From: Blasia pusilla
Lineage: Eukaryota; Marchantiophyta; Marchantiopsida; Blasiales
DNA length: 64,000 bases
Assembly (NCBI GenBank): GCA_050084515.1
Contig: CM114271.1
Location: forward strand, 66,526,001-66,590,000
Reading direction: 5' to 3'
Position 1 is the stretch's first letter. Every line of letters starts with the position of its first letter. The position numbers were made by a program, and so were the translations under genes. The notes under the pieces are model-generated. The model saw nothing but the letters and a program-made list of their open reading frames with translations, was not told the DNA's origin and ran no database searches. Positions 47,191 to 58,020 of this stretch are shown here, one piece after another.

Positions 47191-48654
47191 TTTTTATTTT
47201 TTTGGGCAAGTAGGATGCTTTAATTCATAGATTATTAAAAATAAGAATAAAAAACAATAATCAAAATAGTAATCAAGATTCATTGTATTAGAAGCAATGT
47301 GGTATGCATAACTTACATATTTTCCCACCTAGAAGGTTGCAACAATCCATTTTTGAAATTTGAGGGGTCAAAAATATAGGATAAAGAAGCCAAAGCTAAT
47401 TGAAAGGTATCAATGAAACTTTCATGTACGAAGCTAGAATAGAAGGAGGATCGGAAAACCCCTAAAAATTTCAAAAGTGAGGGACTCAAGGAGTTGAGAA
47501 ACTCCAAGGCCAACACACAATCGAAGGATTAGAAAAGGAAGAATCTCATAAAATCTAACATCATCACACGTTGGAAACAATATCAAATATAATTAATCAA
47601 AGAAACATAACTACCAACAATGTTCATCTAACATTCGCATCTTCCACAATCCGAGTCCACCTCAAAAGCTTGTTGGCTTGGGCATACCACAAAGCACTAA
47701 AGACTACATATCTACGATGTAAAAGTGCAATTACCAAAGACAACCGTTCCTCCAATGGTGGAGATGGGTTTACTCAGTAAGGAAACCCTTCAACCTATCA
47801 CGTGTGACCCCATACACTGGAAGAAAAAACACAATAGTGTCCTTTGTTGAGACGAACATAGATCTAAGTCTTCTTCCCCACCACTTTTATCAATCCTCGT
47901 AGAAATCTCCCTAATGTTACCACTTATAGCTACGTTGACTCTCCCTTATGATCTATAACAATCACGTCAACCACCAGCATATCGCCCTCCTACGTCATAT
48001 ATAAAATTTTCCGAGTAAGGGAATCTCGCATGAAATAGTGCCTCTCTCTCTCTCTCTCTCTCTCCACATGGAAACCACTTTTGCAAACAATGTAAAATAG
48101 AATATCTCGAATGATCTCCCGATCGACGAGATATTCTAAAATAGAACTATCATCTCACCTTTTCATGTGATATAGTCAACGTAACTTTCAGAGAAGAAAA
48201 AAATTCAAAGAGGATGAGAAATTGTAGAACGTGGCAAACTAAGAGGGTTTGAATCTTTTATAAAATTATGCATCTCATCCCATTAGTTATCTATCTTCTT
48301 AAGTGTTTGCGATAGGTCCTCACATTGTTAAGCCCTCTAAATTCATCAAGTATCCCTTGGTTGTGCATACGGGTATTTTTTTATTGGACTCTCTAACAAA
48401 GTTCAATAAAAAATACCTTAACAGGAAAATGTATTTTATTCAAAACTTTGGAATCAAAGAAATTTTTATGTAAAATTTTGTTCTAATAGTGTTAAAATCT
48501 ACTAAAATTTAAAAACACTCGAAGAATTTTAAAATATATCCACTAGCACTAAAATATAACAAAAACTAAAAACAAAATTTAATAAATTTTCTTGTTAAAA
48601 GAAGAAGAAGAAGATAATGACATTTCAAGAAGGGAAATAATCAGCCAATCCAAA
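47191..48654. repeat. AT-rich stretch with family G copy E at about 47445-47645 (minus)
   Basis: Copy E, read as plus, has GGGACTCAAGGAGTTGAGAA, CCAAGGCCAACACACAATCG and GGAAACAATATCAAATATAA, colinear with copy D in the same orientation, so it opposes copy A. A (CT)n run lies at 48041-48063. Nothing else is recognised. Confidence 0.6.
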
Positions 48655-49035
48655 GAAATGTCATAGAGATATATGGGGCTATTGGGGAGAGGTTTGACTC
48701 GTTCCTTACTCATCACGCCCATCATTGCCAATGGAGAAATGGGTTGTCATTAGCTACTATAATTCTCTACCGTAGGCAATGGGTCTCCATAGGTTTATGG
48801 CGTGCCCAAACCCATGAGCTTTTACGGCGGGCTGAGACTGTGGGAAACGCCAACCCTACAGACCCCCTTAGTGGTAGTCATGTCTATCTAAGTGTTGCTC
48901 ATATTGTCTCTACTGTTGGAGGGTTTAGCCGATAGGAGAGGTGCTCCTTTTTCCATTTCCACGCCGTTTGCAACCTTCACGTACTAGACTCTTTGAATCC
49001 CCATTCTTTCTATTTCAAATGGAGTCTCCACCACC
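48655..49035 (+). repeat. Repeat family G, copy B
   Basis: It starts CATAGAGATATATGGGGCTA and continues with AAATGGGTTGTCATTAGCTA, CAGACCCCCTTAGTGGTAGT and GTTGCTCATATTGTCTCTAC. One frame reads NPTDPLSGSHVYLSVAHIVS, then TVGGFSR and a stop. Confidence 0.8.
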
Positions 49036-49064
49036 ATCTTTTCATTAAACCTCCCTTCAACCAA

Positions 49065-49330
49065 AACCTTGCGGCGGGCTCAAGGTATAGGAAACACCAT
49101 CACTAGAGGCCCACTTAAGGGTAGTCACATCTCTCTAAATGCTGCCGATATTGTCTCTCCTATTTGTAAATTAAACGGAAAGGGGAGGTGCCCCTTTTTC
49201 TGTTTCAGGGCGGGTTGTGACCTTCAAGAACTAGACTCTTCTAATCCCCTTCTTTTTCTATTTCAAACTGTTTTCCATCACCATCGTCTTATTCAAACCC
49301 CCTTCATCCAAAACCAACTTAAACGTGTAT
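49065..49330 (+). repeat. Repeat family G, copy C
   Basis: Directly follows copy B. It reads ITRGPLKGSHISLNAADIVS and stays open past the point where A and B stop, giving GRCPFFCFRAGCDLQELDSS. It therefore shows the longest version of the conserved frame. Copies B and C form a partial tandem pair. Confidence 0.8.
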
Positions 49331-49685
49331 TAAAATTTTGGTAAGTGAGAAAAATATATCCCACCATTTAGTGAAAACCTGTCCTTGAGATGGAACGGGG
49401 AAGAGTTTAGGGTTTGCGCGAGTCGCAAGCGTAAGGGACTACCAGTAGAGCAGCAGAGCGGAGCGATGGCGTCCCGAGCACCGGAGCACAGCTTCTGCGG
49501 AATCGGAGGCCGATAGGCGATCGCGTTTCTGCCGTGCGAGAGCAATCGATTGCGGCCTACCATCGGCGCATCGGAGATCGTCGTGCGCAGGATCATTCGT
49601 GTTGCAATCTGTCGACCTCAGTGCACTTCACAACTGACGAGCGATATTTCTTCGAACGCTTGAGTAGAGAGGGAGAGGGAGGAAG

Positions 49686-51054
49686 ATGTTCGCGACGGCA
49701 GTGAGATTCTTAGCGAAGAAGGGAAAGGGAGCCAGGAGGAATGATAAGCCAGCGGGAATGAACATAGGTGTGGAGGGGGAGACATGGTCGAGCACGCTGC
49801 GGCAAATTGCGAAGCAGCAGGGGCCTCTCACGGTTTCCTCCTTCTGGGAACATGCGCAGGTATGTGTGTCGGGGAGTGCGTGTCGCTTGGTTCGCCTGGA
49901 TTTCGTGGGGATTTTAATAGTGGATGAGGTCACGAAACCCTGCTACCTGAAATAATCTCTCCTGACAAGAGGGAGCGGACCGGAATTCTCAATTGCGGTG
50001 CTGGACTGCAAGGCAAGAATCTGAATGAGAACACTGCACTTTTTGACGAATTCGGGTTGGGATGCATTATAGATCTTCGTTGATGTGAAGGAGAAAGGAT
50101 CATGGTTGGTATCGGTGGATGTAGCTCAGATTGTTAACCCAGCCCAAGCTTACATTGTACTCGTAGGAAGGATGGATAGATCATGCTCTGTTGGGGAGCT
50201 AGTCCAGATGGGAGCGAATTCTTGATTGGGATGGCTGACTGGAAGGCAAGAATCTGGCTGACAACACTGCATTTCTCGTCGGAGTCTGGTTCCGATGCAT
50301 TCCAGCTCGTTTGTGGTCCCTTCAATGTAAAAGATCATGGTTAATATCGGTGGATATGGCTCGAATTCCAAACCCAGCCCTAGTTTACATCGTCCTTGTA
50401 GGAATGGTGGGTCATTTTTTTTGTGGACCTAGTTCAGATGGGAGTGAAAAGAGGGCCTTTCGAACTAGTTTGTAGGATTCGTCATGTGATGGGGCAATGT
50501 CGATTGTATGTGAAATCCGTTCATAATCCTGAGTCAGGTTCAAGTTTGTCCCTTGTATTACATGTTAAGGAAACGAAAGCAATCGTTTCTCTCAAACTCT
50601 CAGTAGTTGCTGCCCCACCAGAGTTGAAGTGGCATTGTGTCAGTTTAAATAACAGGCCTCATGAAATAGAGTTGCTTGTCCCGTAATATGCCCACGCATT
50701 AGGTGAGCAGTTGTTTTTCACGCATTTTCATGCTGACAGGTGACAAGTCATGTTCAAGTTGCTAATGTTTGTGAGTTTTCTCAGGATACAGGGCTTAGGA
50801 GCAAGAGGCACATGAAAATTATCTTAAAGTGGATGAGAGGTCAAAATCATCTGAAATTGATCTGCAACCACATAGGGGACAAGCGGAACCCCACGGATAA
50901 GGAGTTTCTGTACGCCTATGTTGTCCCCAAAAGTGAGAGACAGCCTCTTGCACAGGGTGATGTGCCTGCTGACAGTGGAAATTATACACGAGATGTTCCA
51001 CTGCCTGATGGTGCTGCTTATAATCCTGAAACTCAAAATAATAGTCACTTGTGA
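49686..51054 (+). CDS. Two-exon gene for a 147-residue protein, probably organellar
   Basis: Exon 1 (49686-49859) reads MFATAVRFLAKKGKGARRND and ends SSFWEHAQ at the donor GTATGT. Exon 2 (50785-51054) follows the acceptor GTTTTCTCAG in phase and starts DTGLRSKRHMKIILKWMRGQ, ending NSHL and a stop. An earlier in-phase acceptor (GCTGACAG) would add 15 residues. The basic, acid-free start suggests a mitochondrial presequence. The middle, GPLTVSSFWEHAQ with LRSKRHMKIILKWM, looks like a small helical or winged-helix-like unit, followed by a basic LKLICNHIGDK strand and an acidic, proline-rich tail. I do not recognise the family with certainty; an organelle ribosome-associated protein would fit but is a guess. 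The intron holds a diverged internal duplication. Confidence 0.6.
49975..50450. repeat. Diverged 230-bp tandem duplication in the intron
   Basis: GGAATTCTCAATTG...AAGGCAAGAATCTG, GATCATGGTTGGTATCGGTG and CCCAGCCCAAGCTTACATTG in the first copy recur in order about 230 bp later as GCGAATTCTTGATTG, GATCATGGTTAATATCGGTG and CCCAGCCCTAGTTTACATCG. Confidence 0.8.
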
Positions 51055-53480
51055 AAGGTGTACAACATTCTGTGCTCACCTTGAGATATATCCAAGCATC
51101 ATCTACCGAAGGGATAACCCACAGTGTTCCCAAGTTAAACCCTTTCTCTGATCTGGATGCATCTGTACTTCTCGTGGATACGCCAGGGATTTACTAGTGA
51201 ACAAACCTTTTCAATAGTGGTTGTGTTGGCCTGTCACTCAGAGACCCTGTCCCAGCATGGATGGTTCAACAAGAAGAGAGCTAGGTGAAGAGAGGGAATA
51301 GTACAAGTGGAAGACACGCTCATGTGTAGAAGGATTTGCCATGCCGTCTGTCAAACTTGATGGACCTCGGAGTGAGAAGGACTAGTTTATCGAAGAAATC
51401 AGACAAGCAGAAGGGCAAAATCCTATTGTGAGTCACATAAATGACTCTTTAAGATTGATCTCCCAAGTCTGGAAAGAAACCTCTCACTATGACATCAACC
51501 AAATGTGTGTATACTCTTGAGTGCATTACTTACCAGATTAGCAGGTTTAGAAATTTATTGTCAGCTGTAGGAGGATAAAAGCAGATACGGTTGGCTCTTT
51601 GACGGTCTAATATCTTTGAAAGCCTAATCTGTCACTCAAGAGTCGTCTCCAAGGAAGTGGGCTTAACTGTTCATTTACACCTGAATGAGTGATCGAGTGA
51701 ATGAACTGGTTGGGGCTGCAATCTGAACTTCTGGGTCTTGGTAAGTTTTCTCGGTGGCTCAAAAAGGAAATTTTGCCTACCTCAATGTGGATGTCATTCA
51801 GTAATATCAGACCAAGTAGGTTGGATTGAACTCCCAAGGCCTTGACGATCTGGTATGTGTGCTTACTTGATGAGACTGATCCTATGAAAATTGTGAGTTT
51901 GATAAATTGCGCAGTGCTCAAAGGACACGTGATCGATTCTCATAGTGGTATTGTTGAGCATCTCAATGGATAAGAAAAGGTCAATCACCCAGCAGACCTG
52001 GCAAAAGGGCTGAAATCTACGCTGATAAAGCGGGACGTACTGGTGAATTTTGAGTAGGGTTTAGGGTTAAAATAAGGTCATTCACTCAGTGGAGCAGTCA
52101 ATGTGGTGAAATATGTTGTGATGATGCCATAGCCGAGAAAAGAGTTGGGTGTAATCCTACTTACATCGGTCTTCTGCTTGGATCACAGCAGGAGTGTAAC
52201 TTCAAAATTCCGTCTCATTTGATGACATATATCGGGTTAAACCGTTTCCTCGATTTAAGATGTGGTCCTATGTAGGGTACAGCAAATTTTAGTCACTTGC
52301 TAGGCACAAATTCCAGGCACTGGAATGTTCAAGAGCCGAGATGGAGATGAACAGGATCTAACCTTGTACCAGTTTAAGAGAGATATGCCTATGGGTGTTT
52401 AGAAAATTACGTCCTGTTCGAAAAAAGATTTCTTAGAATCTAGCCCAGTCAGCACTCAGCTATATTACTGATATGATCTCCACTCTCTGGTTCGCTTCCA
52501 TTCTTCAGAGCTAGCCAAAACTAACAGCTCTCTTTAGGATTTACCATGTCGGCAACGAGAAGATGAGCCTTCATTTCAGTCGGACTAATTCCCAGAAATA
52601 CAAGTAAGAGTAAGTCCATCTCTATCTCTCTATGTGAGGCAGTAGTCTTAGGGACCCTCACATTTCTTGGATTTAAAAATCTTTCATGGGTACCTCTTAA
52701 GAGTTGACCATCCGCCATCAACAGCGAGTACAGGAGCAATTTGCCTCCCATCGACCATCTCGGTTGTAAACTGGATGATTCGTCCAGATTCAATGTTCCA
52801 CTGGCGTCTTGCCTGGCGAGGCGAACTGGCAGGGCTTGGAGGAAGCTCATCCGTCTCTGGTCAGAGTCACCCTGAACCCAATCTTAATCCAGGAAGTGTG
52901 CTAAATTATGCACACTTAATTCTCAACCCTTTCCCCAGTGTATCTATTCGTTAAGTGTGCGTACTTTAGCACACTTAACGAATGAGATAAGCTGGAGGTG
53001 CAAAGCGGGAAAGGGTTGAGAATTGCGTGATCTTAGAGCTTTCCACGGAGGAAAGCAGAGCGGGTGGTGTTGGCAGTGAAAGTACACTTTTAGAACATGC
53101 ACTGATACATCTCCAGGCTACACAGCACAGATGGCGGAAGCTTTGGTGGGAGGCTCGAGCCATGTTTCATTGCCTCGTATCAAAAAACCGAGTGGCCGCT
53201 ATGCAGATGGGCTGGACGTGATTCTACGTTTCTTCCTTGACCAGTAGGCTTAAGTAGCTGCCGTAGCCCCTGAGATCCGTCTTCCAGCTGACAAGACGGT
53301 GGATCTGCACCATGGCTAACGTTTAGCCCTCGCGTGAGCTGAAATTAGTCGTGAAGAGAAGTTTTATCCGCTCTCCATGTGTAGGTGGGTAAATCAGGCT
53401 TGAGACTAGCAACTTCTAGAGGATAAGGTGACAGGCGAGAACTGGGTAGAGAGAAAGAGAGAGGGAGAGAGAGGCGGATG
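51055..53480. other. No gene recognised; nested hairpins at 52918-53024
   Basis: The composition is like the gene island rather than the AT-rich sea, but open frames are short and unlinked. The distal part (53.2-53.57 kb) is probably the promoter and leader of the plastid-type gene at 53570, with a GA-rich run at about 53445-53475. Confidence 0.45.
52918..53024. repeat. Nested inverted repeats
   Basis: The outer arms AATTCTCAACCCTTTCCC (52918-52935) and 53007-53024 are perfect. Inside, ATTCGTTAAGTGTGC (52946-52960) and 52969-52983 are perfect around GTACTTTA. GTGTGCTAAATTATGCACAC lies just upstream at 52896. Together they can form a two-storey stem. Confidence 0.92.
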
Positions 53481-53569
53481 CACACCGTGTGATTGAGCGA
53501 ATTCAAGGCGAGGGAGGAAAGGAAGTTTTAGAGAACGAGAAGAGGAGAGGACGAACGACTGAAGAAACC

Positions 53570-53845
53570 ATGGCGACCTGCTGGGCGACAGGAGCGGCAG
53601 TGCCCATGATCAATGGGCAGGGGTTGGGAGTGAGGGCCGCTGCGAAGAAGCAGCAGCCGAAAAAAGGAAGGCAGGAGGCGCAGAAGAAGGGCGAGAAAGG
53701 GCTGTTCGATCGAGTGTTGGAGTGGCTGGACAAGGAGTCGTTCGCCGAGACGGATCCAGTGCTGAAGAAAACGGATGACAAGAAGAGTGGAGTTGTAGCT
53801 CCTCCTCAACCTGAGAAGAAGGGCGGGTTCTTCGGTCTCAATTAA
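53570..53845 (+). CDS. Small protein with plastid-type leader, family unnamed
   Basis: ATG in good context (GAAACCATGGCG) opens a complete single-exon frame of 91 residues. The first about 25 residues (MATCWATGAAVPMINGQGLG, then VRAAA) are acid-free and rich in A, G and small residues, as in chloroplast transit peptides, with a plausible cut near VRAAA. A lysine/glutamine-rich linker follows. Then comes an amphipathic helix GLFDRVLEWLDKESFAETDP, a charged, proline-rich stretch and the terminal KKGGFFGLN. The FLEKESFAETDP-type block followed by a KKGG end recalls small conserved plastid proteins of land plants, but I cannot name one. The unit is too small for an enzyme; a structural or accessory role is more likely. 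Confidence 0.65.
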   Translation: MATCWATGAAVPMINGQGLGVRAAAKKQQPKKGRQEAQKKGEKGLFDRVLEWLDKESFAETDPVLKKTDDKKSGVVAPPQPEKKGGFFGLN

Positions 53846-56555
53846 GGATTGCTTGTGGTATGCTCACCATCGATTGTTTCACGGGTAACGTGCTGCCCTG
53901 TTCTGGGTGCTTCCATTGCTCTTGGTTGGTGACCGATTTCTGGCTAGACTTGCTGGACGCGTGGAGCGGATGGGCTTTCTCAGTCATCTTCGGAATTATC
54001 CAGTGTCTTCGCTGTTGGTGTGATTTCAGGTCTCGTTGGCTCAACATCTGCTCTCGCTTGCAGTGGTACAACCCTCACAAGAATGTATTCACGATACTCG
54101 ATATGCCAGCACAGTTCCTGTCATCACCAGAGATCCTCGGGAATCAACCATCATGTTTGCAATTCCAGTGGTTGGTTGTATACCGGGTCGCTGGAATGTA
54201 GTGAATGCTCGCTACCTCGAGCTTTGGTCGCTCGCCAATGAGTGTTGTTGCGCTTCTCCTAGGTCTTTTGCTTCAGAGTCGAGCAGAGCAGTCCATGTTG
54301 CACTCGTGTGCTGGTCTGGCACCTCCTGTACAATTACAACAATGGGTTCCCACGCAGATGCTGCATGCAGAGGGTAGTAATTCTAGTTTGGATGCCGAGT
54401 ATATTGATGTGGACGAGGAAATTCTATTGTGTTGTACGAATCTTTTCAATCTTGTACCTGTTTGGCAAGCTTGAGTTCGGCCCACCAGCATGTCTTTCAG
54501 TCGGCAAGAATCTGCGCTGTTCTCGAACCCTAGGTTCTCTCTTTTTGCGATGGGCATTCATGAAGGACAGACCCACAGCACATCACAGCACAGTAGTGTG
54601 GAATCAAGCTGCCCCCCCCACTGCAGAAGCACCACTGTGGACAAACTCAGATGTTCGCTCACGAGCTGTAGCTGATGGACATGGACATCAAGTCGCCATG
54701 GCTACTCTAGCGTGCAATTATTATGTCTCACAGGGATTCCATCCTCAGTAGTCACACACGCACACACACACTCACACACAAACTGGAGCTGTCGACTCAG
54801 TTATAGGCCCCATCCCATGTCTTCCTTCTTTCGACTCTCACGCTCCAGCACTGGCATTCGAGGATTCCAATCTGTGTAAGTGTAATTTAATTTCAATGGG
54901 ATTGATTGCGAAGTTATTAATAGGTAAACCGGCTACCTCAGTAAAGTGCACACCAGCCTGTAAATAACCCCCATCTCCAGAACCTTAACACATTTGAAAG
55001 GCTTCCCCATGACTCCCCAAGGAAGGTTACAGTCGGTCAACCACCAGTACACCACGTCTTCCAGTTGTCATGACTGTTAAGCACATCCTTTTGGACACTT
55101 TGTGGCCCATCATCTCCAGGAAGCGATCGTCGCAACATCCGGATGTATCTTGCCTGTGTCAGGCCTCCTATAGACCCTCCCTTCAGTGCAGGAGGACTGC
55201 GAGCGACTTAGCGACATATTCGCGTTAGGGCTCAGGGAGTGAATCTTGCGCGTCTCTGCAGAATGTTTCATCCTTCAATTCAATTCGATGGCAGGATTCC
55301 TTTCCCGGATGCGAAGAGTGCAAGTTTATAAGAAAAGCACGTGCCATTACGTACATGTAGCAGTGTTCCCTACCTGTCCCGTGCGAGCGAAATTACTTCG
55401 CTAACAATTATCACATCCTTATCGCAGTTTCAAAATTCACGGAGCACTCGCGAGAACAGTGCGCTGCAATCTGGAGACGATGCGTAGCGACATATTCTCA
55501 TCTCCATTATTTGACCGATGAACAGCGTCCAGCGCGCACGGTCACGCGATCGCCGTGCCGATCAAAGGCCGCTAGGGATGGTGAGAAGCTCGGGAGTAAA
55601 CACCTTCCCAAAGCGAGTGGATCAGTAGAAACGTGTTCTTACCGATTGTCCCCTAGTCATGTCGAGCAGCAGCTGCAGCACCTCCGCATCCGGCCATCGC
55701 GGTCACCTGTTGGACTCCTAAGAAAGGTATACACACACATCTCACCGAGTTCCCGCTGCAATTATGAGCTCTGACGCGCTGGATCTCCATTGATGATGTT
55801 TTTTGCGTGTTAGTCGATCCATGGCTCCACAGCTTCTCATGATCTACGTCGCGGGAGGAGGTAGGAACCTGCGCTTCCGCTACAGCTCGCTTGAATCTTG
55901 ATTGCGTGGGGAAGATTCACTCAGCCCGAGAAGTGTTGTTAATAACACCATCCCCCGCCAGCATCCTCGTCCGCCATTACTCACCGAATCGCTTACCCTA
56001 CGACCTTCAAAACACTCTCCCGTTCTGGAAAGCTTCAGTTCCCTTCCATTACTCACCCCCACGAGATTGAATGCGATCTCCCATAGCAGAAAGTAGCACA
56101 GCCGCATCATTACTCCCCCCACCCGCCCTTACGAGCTCGCTCGACAACATGATCAAGGTGAATTCAAACTTCAGAAGCTTGTCCTCATTACTCCTCATCC
56201 ATCGAGCTCCATCCACGCGCCATTCGATCGAGATCCACTGAGAAAGGCTGTCCTCCATACTAATTTTCTCATCCGACGAGCCGAGGAGAGGATTTAAAAG
56301 CTTGGCGTCCATAACTCTCCCACCTTCCGATCTCGCGAATGTGACGACACTTTGTGAGCTTCATAAGAGCGCAGCAGCAGCTGCTCTCTTTCGTTTTCTT
56401 TCTTACCTTCCATCGCTGCAACACCTAATACTTCGAACGCTCCGTTTCATCATGCGAATGCGTGCGATCGCCCAATTGAATTCAATCCAAGAGCTTCCAG
56501 TTTCATTATCCGCCGTACGAGCTTAGCTTATGATAAGGGTACACTTTCTCAAACT
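53846..56555. other. No gene recognised
   Basis: The first several hundred bases are probably the 3' untranslated region and downstream sequence of the plastid-type gene. A (CA)n run lies at about 54755-54783. CATTACTC recurs at several places between 55970 and 56190. A minus-strand frame at 56312-56049 (MDAKLLNPLLGSSDEKISME) has coding-like composition, but no domain or partner exon. Confidence 0.4.
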
Positions 56556-56559
56556 TCTC

Positions 56560-58020
56560 TTGAGACCATGGGCTATGGTGGGCGAGAATTCATAGGGTCA
56601 TGGCAGACTACTCACCATAACTGAGAGCTTGGGCTATGGTGGGGTTCAGTTTTTAGGGGCACGGTTCACTTCTCTAGAGCCCATAAAGCTTTGGGAAATT
56701 GGCTATGGTGGATGTATGTGAATGAATAGGCATAACTAAGAGCTTGGGCTATGGTGGAGGTCAGTTTTTGGGGGCACGGTTCACTTCTAGAGAGCCCATA
56801 GAGCTTTGGGAAATTGGCTATGGTGGATGTGAATGAATAGGGTCATGGTTGACTACTCACCATGACTAGGAGCTTGGGCTATAGTGAGGGTCAAGGACCA
56901 CAAGTTCAACTCTCTTCCAATGAACGGGAACAGGGATAAGAAGGTTATGTGTTGACCTAGCCGGATGAATTTTAGAATTTCAGTTTCTCAAACACCGGCC
57001 AAAACCCGACAGAATATACGAACTCTCCTTTGAGTTAGTATCAAAATAGCAAGTCGGAATTAAAAAACTTCGAAACATATGGTCTTGCTTTCTATAGACC
57101 GGAAATGTATCGGTTCTCTCGGACAAACTACCCAGACCCTGCAGTCTTGAGACCATAGGAGCTTTGGGAAATTGGTTGTGGTGGACATGATTTATAAGGG
57201 TCATGGTTCACTACTCAACTTGTAGCCTAGGTATGAGTTCCATGACCTCTATTAAGTAACCTCCACATAGAGGTGACTTAAAAGGGGTCATGATTCACTT
57301 GTCTAGCTACCATAAGAACATGGTTTTTAAGTTTTTCTATGGGACCCAATATATTTCTGGGAATTTCGAATCAAAAACACTTATTCTAGTCTTTTTATTG
57401 TTTCCCGAATATGTCATTCAAAGAAGCTACACAAATCCAATGGGTTTTTGGTAAGGAACTTTGAAATAATTTGGAAATTCTCAATTTCAACCAGCTTTAC
57501 TTGTAACCTTGGATCTCCTCGAACATTGCATGAGAGCTTAATCTATGGAGGAGGTGGATTTAAAAAGGTCACTTCTTTTATGACCATAAGAGCTTGGACT
57601 ATGATGGGCATAAATTAAAAGAATCCAAGTTAATTACTCGACTTAAGTAAGATCTCAACTATAATAAAGCCAAGGGTTCACTTCTTTTATGACCATAAGA
57701 GCTTAGACTATGGTTGGCTTGAATTAAAAGAATCATAATTAATCACACATGTTAAGGAAGGGCTATGATATGGTGGAGTTGAATTTAAAAGGGTGGAATT
57801 TCACTTATCTTCATATCATGAGAGCCTAGCCTATGGTGGAGGTGGAAAATAGGTCACGCTCATGTGTCCATAAGCTTTGGCTATGATGGACCAAAATTAA
57901 AGGGGATATGGTTGATTGAGTTCGCTACGGTTGTGGTGGAGGTGAATAAGGTCAAGGTTCTCTCAAGACCATAAGGCTATCGTAGAGGTGAATTTAAAAT
58001 GGTCATAAGTCACCAATCTT
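56560..58020. repeat. Degenerate tandem array based on AGAGCTTGGGCTATGGTGG
   Basis: Two near-identical units of about 115 bp (56617 and 56731) contain GAGCTTGGGCTATGGTGG, GGGGCACGGTTCACTTCT and GCTTTGGGAAATTGGCTATG. Diverged short motifs (CATAAGAGCTT, CTATGATGG, GGGTCATGGTTCAC) recur every few tens of bases to about 58.02 kb. A unique, non-repeat segment interrupts the array at about 56890-57140. No coding capacity. Confidence 0.85.

Noticed and set aside
54308-54751. 147-codon plus-strand frame
   Set aside because: No domain or plausible start context; it probably lies downstream of the plastid-type gene.
56049-56312. Minus-strand 87-codon frame MDAKLLNPLLGSSDEK
   Set aside because: Coding-like composition only; it overlaps repeated CATTACTC motifs and lacks any recognised domain.
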